The notes below the pieces were generated by a model. It had not been told where the DNA came from. It ran no database searches and saw nothing but the letters and a program-made list of their open reading frames with translations. This document shows positions 55,057-64,000 of a stretch of DNA of 64,000 nucleotides, one piece after another. How positions within the stretch are numbered: the first letter of the stretch is position 1; the number at the start of each line of letters is the position of its first letter. Source of the stretch: Rhizophlyctis rosea (lineage: Eukaryota; Chytridiomycota; Chytridiomycetes; Rhizophlyctidales; Rhizophlyctidaceae); the NCBI GenBank assembly GCA_027596075.1, contig JADGJC010000012.1:62001-126000 (forward strand). The letters run 5' to 3'. The position numbers and the translations under genes are program-made.

Positions 55057-55636
55057 TGTGTTTGTTCCTGGCCATTGAGTGTTAGATTTTCCGAAAGTAG
55101 AACCCTTTCAACTCCTTGGGATTGGAAAACCCCCTCCGGAAAACCCCCTCCGTTTCCCCTCTGTTGCAGAGTGAACAAGCTTAAACAAGCTTACCTGTTT
55201 AGTGCGTCTATGTCTGCTGTGGACGAACGTGCCTTCTGTGAGAATGATGCTCAAAGTACTGCGCTCAAGACTCTGGCAAGCACGCGTGTCAATGATGATC
55301 TGGGTATCCGCGACGACTGCGAGACGCGATGAAGCAGGCAGCAAAGGTGAATAAACAATCCTGAGAAGTTGAAACTTGACGGGGTGCGTTGAGGGGGAAT
55401 TCATCATCCCAAAATGGGTGATGTTGAATTTCCCTCTTTCGACAATATGTTTATCGGCTCGAATGCGATCGATTGCATCTTCTGCTCCGCCACAACCTGG
55501 CGTGGCCTACCTGGGGGTCCTGGATGGCATGCCTATCATCTACCTATTGTACCATTGCATTGTACCTAACAGTAACCTAACTTCATTTCCTTCGCGAGGG
55601 TTGTGAGGGTTGCAATCACTACTTCGATGAAGAACA
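55057..55636. promoter_or_regulatory. Bidirectional promoter between the unknown gene and ESS2
   Basis: 580 bp between divergent starts. It contains a local duplication (GGAAAACCCCCTCCG twice near 55127-55155, AAACAAGCTTA twice near 55175-55195). No ORF with support. Confidence 0.45.
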
Positions 55637-57429
55637 ATGTCGTCGCCATCGGCACCAGCCTCAAACCCAACACCATCCTCCAGCACTGCATTGACAATCA
55701 CAAAAACAGACCTCTCCTCAAGCGCGCTCGTCCACTCCTCACTCTATCCGCACCTACGGAAACGCCCTGCACCACAGCCTCCAACTGTTCTTGAGGAGGA
55801 CACCTATGTAGATGCCGTCAGCGAAATTATCGAGCGTGACTTCTTCCCAAACCTCAAGAAACTGAAAACACAGAATGAGTTCCTTGAGGCTGTGCAGAAA
55901 GGGGAGCAACACAAGGCTTCACAGTTGGGAATGGAGTTGAGGAGATTGGCTACAGGGGCTGTCAACAGCGGTTCTGGAGGTAGGCAGTTCCACTGATATT
56001 ACCACTGTTGAGGGCGCAAGTTGACACCCATCTCTTTCCAGGAGCAACACCGTCCCTGTCAGACAGGTCTGGCAGTGAAACTCCCTCCACCTTCATCCCT
56101 CAATCACCCAGCGCACGCTCAACAACATCCACCACATCCCACACAACACAACAACAATCCTCCGACGTCAACACCAACATGTCCCTCGACGCCTTCCAAT
56201 CAAAATACACCAGCGAAGACAACGCCTCCTTCTCCCACATCCTCAAAAAGAACAACGTCGAAAAGCGCGACCGCTACAACTGGGTCGTCGACAAAGAATC
56301 CAACCAACTGAAACTCGAAGCTCCCCCCACCTCCTCCTCCGCCGACACCAAACACCTAATAACAGACGGCTCCGACCGCCCCAACACCGTCCAACACTGG
56401 AAACACAACCCGCTAAACCACCTAATGTACGTCCCACCAGGCGAAGAACAAACCCTCCCAACATCAACAACACTCTCCTCCGAAACCCGCGGCCCCCCAA
56501 AATCCATAACCCACACCGCAACAGGTCTATCAACCCTCGACCCATCCTCCCAATCCATCCTCCAAGCCCAGCACACCAAAGACCGTCTCCGAACCCAAGA
56601 AGTCTGGCGCGACATGGCGGCACAAACCCCCGCGCTCTTCCCACGCTCCGACGACTCCGACGGCCCGAAAGTCGCAGGGTTCGGATTCGTGGCCGCCACG
56701 CCGTCCCCAGCACCTCATCGAGACATCGACCCAGAAGAACTGATGACGTGGGGTTTCATTGAAGGAACACCGCTTTTGGTCGATTCGGGCGGGGATCATA
56801 GTGTTGGTGGACCGAGGTTTAGTATGCCGCCTACGCCGAGGAGGGAGGTGGTGGGTATGAAGTTGAGTGAGAAGGCGGGAAAGAGTTTGAGGGCTCGGAC
56901 TGGTGGTGGGTCTACACCGCGGAGTGGGAATGGTGGGTTTGCGGTGCCGTCACCGCGGGTCTCAAGCGGTGTAGGGGGAACAACAAGAATGGGATCACCA
57001 CTCGTTCGAAGCGCGATGTTGAGTCCCGCTGCCAAGAAATTGCTGAGTATGAGTAAAGGCGGGATTAAGTTACCTGGAGCGGACCCGGCGTTACGTGCCT
57101 CTTATGCTGGGTCGACGTCGCGTGGTAGGGTCGGGAGTGTTACTCCGTCTGTTAGTTCACGGTTGGGGAGTGTTACGCCGGTTAGGAGTGGGACGGTGGG
57201 ACCGACGCCTTCGCCTTTGGTTAGGAGTGGGACTGATCGGGTGGTTAGGGAGGATACGGTTGGGCCGGAGGATACATGGAGCGAGAGGGGAGATGAAACT
57301 CCTAGAATGGCTAGGGAGGGGCATCGGCCAGAGTTTACGAGGGTTGGGGCGGGGTCATCCTCCAGATCATCCGGACGGGATCAAAGTGGAGAGAAGGGTT
57401 CCATTACTGATGATTTGTTGCAGATTTAA
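55637..57429 (+). CDS. ESS2: ESS2 / DGCR14 (Es2) spliceosome-associated nuclear protein
   Basis: ESS2 proteins associate with the C-complex spliceosome and help splice-site accuracy. Two exons, 55637-55979 and 56042-57429, encode 576 aa. ATG 55637 has an ACAATGT context. The family signature is in exon 1: PPTVLEEDTYVDAVSEIIERDFFPNL, then KLKTQNEFLEAV. Exon 2 continues with STPSTF-like Ser/Thr text, FQSKYTSEDNASFSHIL, KRDRYNWV and later WGFIEGTPLLV; these match the Es2 order. The last 150 residues are Gly/Ser/Arg-rich and disordered, with repeated GSVTP-type units (about 57130-57230). It converges on the ENTH gene with 252 bp between stops. Confidence 0.92.
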
Positions 57430-57681
57430 GGTAAAATTGCATGGAAACGTTTGGGGTATCATATTTGGGCTTTGTCTTTACTGTAAATGATTCTTGTGCG
57501 GAAATGTAAAAAGAGGAGAAGAGATGCTATGGTATCAGAACATTGTATCTATTACGAAAACCGTGTATTGCCGAGAATACTTCCGCGTCTGCTCTCATAG
57601 TTTCTTGACAACTCACTCGCCAGCAAAACAGCCAGCATACATTGTAAAAGTCTCGATTCGGCTGCTCTACTTACGACATCC

Positions 57682-59659
57682 CTAGAACAAAGACTGCTGC
57701 TGCGTTCCAAAAGATTGTTGTTGTTGCTGCTGCTGTCCGCCAGGAGCTCCAAACCCAGCAGTTGGTCGCATGGGTGCTCCAAACTGCGCGAACTCGCCAC
57801 CACCACCACCCATGGCCGGACCACCACCCGCACCACCAAAAGCCGACGCCGGAGTGGACCATCCAATGGAGTTCAACGAAGGACCCGCCGCTTCCTCCTT
57901 TTTGCCGGCTCCCGCAAGAGACGTGGCGTCCAAAGATACCAATTTCGAGAAGGGGTCGTTGCTTGTTGGCTATGATTGGAGGGTCAGGAGAGTTAGAACG
58001 ATGGAAACGCAACACATTCATTCAACTTGTTGTCAAAATCGTAGCACAGCACACTTACATGAGCGATTGCCGGCTTCTGCTGTTGACCAAATGACTGTAC
58101 AGGTGCCACAGCAGCACCACCCCCAAATCCACTCCCACCGCCCCCACCACCTCCAAAATCGCCCAACAGATCAACGCCAGCCGCCGGCGCCGCTTGCCTG
58201 ACAGGTTGAGCTGTTGGCGCGGCACCTGCTGGCGCGGAGAAGTTCCCAAACGACGCAAACCCAGCGTTTGCCGGTTGTGGCTGAGGAGCCGAGACGGCTG
58301 GGAAGGAAGTCGGGAAGGATGCGAATGAGGATTGGGTGGGGAGTGGTGCCGGTTGGGAGGAGGATTTAGATGGTGCGGATTGGAAATCGGCAAAGTCGCC
58401 AAAGCCGCTGCTGGGTTTGGCGCCAGTGGATGATGAAGTGGTGGAAGTTGTAAAGTCTCCCCAATCGTCTCCACCCGTTCCTACATCCAACAAATTCGCC
58501 TCAGTCTTCGGAGGTGCCGATGTCGTGCCGTTGCTGCCGCCCGCCATCTTGATGACGATTTTGTTCCCGGATGCGCCACCAGATGTAGAGGCCGCAGGTG
58601 TGGCCCGGTCGGAAGATTCAGAAGTGCGGGTGGTTTCAGTGCGGGTAGATTCAAATCGATTTGGTGTAGCCGGTCGGCTGTCTTCGTCACGGAATCCACC
58701 ACTGGTCCGATACGAGTCACTTCCAAAGCCACCGTACCGGTTCCCACCGGATCCGCTCCCAAACCCAAATCCATCGGAAGCTACACCGGTGTATTTATTG
58801 CGATTCTCTTTTGCTTTCTTCCTTTCCTCTTTGATCTTATCGTTGTTCGCAAGCAAGTCTTGGATCTCTTGTGCCCGATTTCGTACTGTTGGGACAATGT
58901 GCAGGGTGAGCCTCCGGATGCTTCATTGCGAGGCGCAAGGTCGGTATGATAATCATACCGTTGATTCCCTGATCCTTCCCTTTGTCATCAACATAATGGA
59001 AGTTCCGCAGAGCTTTCAATTCATAGATATGGTCACGCGCATTGTCTACAACTCGTTCAGAGCCATTTTTGATTAGGTATTCCAGTAGTTGAAGCGCCTG
59101 CAAGTAATATGCGTCAATGAATGCAGCTTGCACAGAAAGTTTGTTTGCCCCACGCCACTGTACCTTGTAGCATTGGCGCCATTGGGGTCCAGACTTCTCC
59201 TGAAATCGTTTGTAGATGGTATCCATGATCTCATTGAAGGTCGTGCTACAGGGTGCAGATGATCGGTAAGTGAGTGACTTTCGACGACGTAAATAGCATG
59301 CGTGCATACTAGTTCTGAGTACCTATAGAACGAACGTTAGAGTTCAGCCCCTATACCAAACCCCACTCTGTAACTTACCGGCAGCGATTTCTTGCATGAC
59401 AGTGGAGCTGGCACCCCCTGAAGGAGTCGACACGGTAAGTTTTCGAAGATAACACTATTATTGCCGCCGCCTATCGGCTGAAACGATAGTCAAACGACGG
59501 ACAAGAAGACGTACATGGCTCGTTGTTAGTTGCTTCGTGCACCTTCACTTCCATCTCAGTCAGGTTATACACGGCATATTTGACCTTGTTTATGGCGGAA
59601 GTGACACCGCGCACGTCGATATAGTTTGATAATTGGCTGGATAAGCTACTTAAGTCCAT
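57682..59659 (-). CDS. ENTH-domain epsin-like clathrin adaptor (Ent3/epsinR type)
   Basis: Seven exons, 59659-59515, 59417-59379, 59322-59310, 59245-59164, 59097-58959, 58885-58059 and 57969-57682, encode 510 aa. The ENTH domain (residues about 15-150) binds phosphoinositides and bends membrane: NKVKYAVYNLTEMEVKVHEAT, WGASSTVMQEIA, YTTFNEIMDTIYKRF, ALQLLEYLIKNGSERV, RDHIYELKALRNFHYVD, RNRAQEIQDLL. The tail is disordered, with DWGDFTT-type acidic adaptor-binding motifs and repeated (G)FGDFADFQ/FASFGNF segments, ending in a Gln-rich end (GGQQQQQQQSFG). These features fit Golgi/endosome epsins (Ent3/Ent5, epsinR) better than endocytic epsins, since I see no UIM. Exon 3 is 13 nt. The 59098-59163 intron is 66 bp, in frame and stop-free. 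Confidence 0.9.
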
Positions 59660-60383
59660 GACTCTGACCCTATTTGCAAAGTCGCGCTCTTTAGCTGCAC
59701 CATCTTCGGGATGAGCAAGAAGGTCGCAAACAGGCACATACGTAACAATCGAATTTCAAGTAAATATATGTAATAGTAACGCGACACTATGCACAGTAGC
59801 AACTAGACTTGAAGGATATCTGTGTGGGAGGAGTATCCCGAGGTAGGATGATATGTCTCTATAAATAGGCAGGGAAGCAAAATCGATGAGAGAACAAAGT
59901 TTGGATGATATTGGACCTTGGTTGGATCGGAAGTGTTGGAGTTGGGGGAGTTGGACCCCCACAATTTCGACATCTGGATCCCCACCCATATGATAAATAG
60001 CGCACTTTATACAATCTTATTTAGCTGAACGTGCCAACTAACAGAATGCAGTGTGGATGGAATTCAACAATTGGCTGGAATCATCCGCCCGAACGGCTGG
60101 ACGCTGAAAGCCTGATACCGTCAAATGTTTATTTGTTTCCCGATTGCTCTTGGCTGCGATATTTTCAGCTCACTTTTACAAAGACATCGTGGGAACAGTT
60201 GGACTTGCTGTTCTCACTCCTATGACCCCACTATAAGTCTCGCTAGGCAGCGAGTTGTACTCCTCCCAGGCATTCTATTGTCAATACCTCCCTCAGCCGA
60301 CATAATCAGAAGCTGTTAACCATCGTGCTCGTCCCTCCGAAAGTCACATCCGAAGCACCCGATCAACAGCTCTCCACAACAGG
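59660..60383. promoter_or_regulatory. Bidirectional promoter between the ENTH gene and POM152
   Basis: 724 bp between divergent starts. Short ORFs (59756-59989 minus, 60031-60319 plus) overlap likely promoter sequence and have no family support. No repeat or RNA gene recognised. Confidence 0.45.
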
Positions 60384-63300
60384 ATGATGGATTGGTTCGA
60401 CGGCGTCCAGCGGCGCAGAATAGCGGGCGCGGTTTATGTACTCTTGTGGGCGTTAAAGGGGTCGCAGATCTTCCTGGCGGAACCCGAATTGGCTATGGGC
60501 GTTTCGTTCTTGGGCATGTGGTGCATCCTGGACGCGCTGTTCTTCCTTATGCTGCGGGTGGCGCGCGTGCCTTGGCTACAGTTCTCCATCAAGGGAACAA
60601 TCATACTCATCCTTGCCCATTGGTTGCTCAACGCGGGTGTGATTGGCGCAAAGGTGTGTAGGTTGCGTGTGGTCTACTTGAGTGTGACTTTGACCAACCC
60701 CGTCCAGTCTGAGTATCAACAGGTGGAAGTACATTGGGCCCCTTCAAAAGAGAAAGCTTTCATTGGACCGGCGGTTCAGAAGCATTTGATTGATGCAGGT
60801 ACCACTCATGCCTATTGCACCATGTGGCAGCTCAAAACGCTAACAAAATCATAGATATCCTCAATTCATCGCACATTATCGGATCCCACCTCGTCAATGT
60901 ACGGGCTCCAACAAAGGCCCGACTCAACCCCGACAGCTCAGCGTACTGTCTGAATGATGTGCAGGAATCGCTTGTTGTTCCGCTGCTCATTCAGGGAACG
61001 CCTCCATGGCAGATTGATTACGATTTCTGGGGCTTTGATGGATCGCATTTCGTCAAACGGAATGTGACCATTGATGGATCCGATGCTGTCAACCCAGCAG
61101 GAAGGGAGAAGAAGGGACCGCGTACCGACCGGTATCCATTCAAGGTTGACCGCTTGGGGGTATACCGCTTGTTATCAATCAGGGAAACGAGTGGTGAAGG
61201 CAAATTAGGGGAAGGGAGAATCATTCAGAAAAACATCACGGCGGTGGTTGCTTGCCCAGAGGTTAGACTGGATCCGGCGGACCGTGATCGTGAGATTGAT
61301 CGATGCGTTGATGACACGCACACCTTCACCATCAACATGAAAGGCACACCGCCCGTCGTGGCTTGGTATTTGCGAAGGGTGGGGAAGGTGGAAACACTGG
61401 TCAGTGTCACGACGGTTGATGGGAAATGGGAAGGGATTCCGCGGTTCAAGGAGGAGCTACCTCGCGACATCCACGAACTATTGGAAAAGTCGGCGCGACG
61501 GGAAACATCTTCACAAGTGGAAGTAAAGGTCGAATCCTCCGATGCTCATCTCTTCCGCATTCTTCAAATCACGGACGGATACAACAATACTGTTGATTAC
61601 CCAACTCAGGTCAAAATCGCAACACCAGACAAGGGCGCCAACGTCATCCAGATGGGGGATCCAGGGGACGCGCTCAAAATTGAAGGACGTCCGCATCCGA
61701 CTGCGAGGTTCCGAAGTTGCAATAACCCAAAGATTAGGATCGGTTTGGAAGACGACATTGGCCTTCCGGTGGAATTCCAGGGCAGCGGTGATTACAACTT
61801 AGAATGGACGTACGGGACATCGGAACATGAACTGAACGGGACCGACATCGGGGCGCCGAAAGTCATTCGCGGCATCTCATCATCACAGTACGACCTTCCT
61901 GCCAAACGTGCGGGCGTGTACACCCTCCGTTCCGTCTCCGACAAGTATTGCGCGGGAACTGTAGAGGTTCCGTCGGTTTGTTCTGTGCAGGAGACGTACG
62001 AACCTACAATCAATGTAACGTCCATGCCGATCGAGGAAGCGTGTGTGGGGACCATTGGCGCGGCATTTGATGTGTCTTTCACGGGAGAACCTCCATTCTG
62101 GGCTCAGATAGTGACGGAAAATGTGGAAAGGGGTACCCGGGCGGTGGAAAGGCGAGAGATTGCACGGGGACGGGATACGATTCGGTTTGAACCCAAGACT
62201 CCTGGAACTTACAGATACATTTTTGAGAAGGTGCGCCATGTTGGAGTGACAGCAGTTCACGCGTATCAACACACACTAACATTGCAAACAGATCGGAGAC
62301 GCCAACTACCGTGCCGGCGTGCTCGTGAAACAAGCCGAAGGCCACCCACCCAAGCACTTTACGCAAAAGATCCACCCGCATTCGAACGCCTATTTCACGG
62401 GTCCTTTGCACATCACTCGCTGCTTGAACTCCACCGTGGAACTTCCTGTGACTTTGGAAGGCAGCGGGCCGTGGGAGCTTAATTACGAGATTATGGGTGG
62501 AGGAGAAAAACGTCGGATTTCGGTGGAGGTTCGTGATCAGCCGAATTACACTATTAAGCTACCGGTGTTTGAGAAGGCTGGGCGGTATGCGGTGGATTTG
62601 ACGGGTGAGTGGCGGAATTTGCTCAAAATGTTGAGGTTTGGTTAAATGTCAATCATGCACCCCTAGACATCAAGGACCGGAATCGGTGCACACGTGTCGT
62701 ACAGGGGCAGCCGGTGCAAATTGAAATCCTTGCGCAGCGGCCGGCCGCGCATTTCAATTGCCCTAGACCGGTGGCTTTCTTGGAAGGCGGCAAGGCCAAA
62801 CTCCCTGTTTATGTTTCTGGAAGGTATGGGGTTTTTAAAGAGCAGCAATCTGTTTGATGGGCGCAGCTCATGCTTTGGTGATTAGCGGGGACTTTGAACT
62901 GTCTTACAAGCGAAAGGATTCGGATGAAGTTTATGTTGCGTCAGGTCACAGGCGGTTGGATTCCATTGAGGTGCGGTTAAAATGTCGTAGCTGTCCTTGA
63001 TTGATGGCTCGTTAGCTGACAGAATCTCGACAGGTGTCATCCGCGGGAGTTTATGAACTCACTCAAATCCGTGATACATACTGTGTGGGATCAATCGCCA
63101 CACCGAAAGAATGTGAAGGTATATATTGCTTTTGGACAGTCGCACTTGTGCAAGCTTGACCATGTCCACTATTCCCACAGCTGTGGTGATTCCAAAGCCG
63201 GAGCTGGAGATACCCCCGACTGAATACGTCAACAAAACGGCACAGGCTCTTATACGTCAACCGGTTTGCGTCAACGTCCCGCAGATCATGGAAGTGCACC

Positions 63301-64000
63301 TCTCTGGCCGCCCGCCATTCAAGCTAAAATACTCGCACGGATACCAAAAGCATGAGCATGGCCGAAAGTCCGTTGACGACAACAAAGTCTTGAGCGACTA
63401 CCAAGATCAATCAAGCCAGAAGTTTGCCAAGATCAAATTGATCACTGACCGACCAGGCTTGCATACTTATACTTTCAAGTCTCTTTCCGACGACAATTAC
63501 CGAGAAGTACTCTTTCCCACGGGACGAATTCCGCCGGTGCAACAGCGCGTGTACGCCCACCCGGACGCGGTATTCCTGGATGAAGCGGAACGCACCATCC
63601 AATGTATTCACAACGCATCCGACACGTCCATCCGTATCAAGCTAACCGGGCAGGCTCCTTTCAACCTGCAATTGTACACTAAACACGACAGCCACCCAGC
63701 GGAACTGACTAACCTGGTGATCCAAGCATCGGAGCTGTCCAAGGACGGCGTCTACACCTACCGCCCCACCGCAGCAACCGAAACCGGCCGCCATCAATAC
63801 TACCTCCAACACGTCCGCGACACAACTGGCTGCGACGCCATCCTAGACGGCTACCTAAACCCCAAACCTACCACCAAAATCGCCATCCAAGTCGCGGACG
63901 TGGCTCGCATCCTCCCACTCGGTCCAGACGCCGTATGCGTTGGCGACATGTTGACGTACTCCCTGCAGGGGACACCGCCATTCAAAGTGCAGTACCGGTG
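60384..64000 (+). CDS. POM152: Nuclear pore membrane protein POM152, 5' part; 3' end outside window
   Basis: POM152 anchors the nuclear pore complex and forms its luminal ring through tandem Ig-like repeats. Exons: 60384-60653; about 60707-60798 (60716 is an equally good acceptor); 60855-62230; 62292-62604; 62667-62823; 62886-62970; 63034-63118; 63181->64000. Three hydrophobic segments open the protein (GAVYVLLWALKGSQIFL; MGVSFLGMWCILDALFFLML; GTIILILAHWLLNAGVIGA). The luminal region shows the recurring repeat pattern, with a Cys, then V-x-[FL]-x-G-x-x-P-[FW] and a final Y-x-L/F strand. Examples are IQGTPPWQIDYDF, FTGEPPFWAQI, LEGSGPWELNYEI, LSGRPPFKLKYSH, LTGQAPFNLQLYT and LQGTPPFKVQYR. Domain order and the KARLNPDSSAYCLND start of the first repeat match fungal POM152. 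Family assignment is firm. Confidence 0.92.

Overview
This window looks like nuclear DNA of an early-diverging, chytrid-grade fungus. That placement is an inference. Genes are dense and on both strands, and most are split by short spliceosomal introns (about 41-120 bp, GT...AG, usually GTRNGT donors). The gene set is fungal: a protein O-mannosyltransferase, vacuolar-type alkaline phosphatase, TAP42, POM152 and lipin/PAH1. Other genes fit fungi outside the Dikarya: a class C-type 7TM receptor with a solute-binding ectodomain and a Ki-67-like protein. One 42-N assembly gap lies at 38616-38657. I rebuilt exon chains by hand from splice signals, reading-frame phase and family conservation. For most genes the exon lengths sum to a whole number of codons.

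Layout. 1-3586 (+): 3' part of ATG2. 4070-4612 (-): small secreted crystallin/I36-like protein. 5670-6550 (-): unknown acidic protein. 7512-8502 (+): F-box protein. 8785-10622 (-): Gtr2/RagC GTPase. 11529-17654 (+): 1,977-aa Ki-67-like protein with an FHA domain, a PP1-docking motif, 19-aa tandem repeats and AT-hook-like segments. 17655-20887: gene-poor, with a degenerate minus-strand coding remnant and a long C-tract. 20888-23290 (-): PMT. 23765-26221 (+): PHO8-type alkaline phosphatase, divergent from PMT across a promoter with two CACGTG boxes. 26222-28599: repeat-bearing spacer. 28600-29881 (+): MAG1/AlkA glycosylase. 30215-35159 (-): 17-exon lipin. 36065-37982 (-): TMEM135-like protein. 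38445-39894 (+): TAP42. 40150-45064 (-): 17-exon receptor. 47042-49285 (+): Sds3-like protein. 49841-50619 (-): RS-domain protein. 51571-52005: higher-order tandem repeat. 52765-55056 (-): unknown multi-exon gene. 55637-57429 (+): ESS2/DGCR14. 57682-59659 (-): ENTH/epsin-like protein. 60384-64000 (+): 5' part of POM152.

Neighbouring genes do not form one pathway; this is ordinary eukaryotic gene order. Several touch nutrient and membrane control: ATG2 (autophagy), Gtr2/RagC and TAP42 (TORC1 signalling), PAH1 (lipid synthesis), PHO8 (vacuole) and Ent3-type epsin (Golgi/endosome traffic). The most unusual content is the Ki-67-like protein and the solute-binding-protein/7TM receptor fusion.
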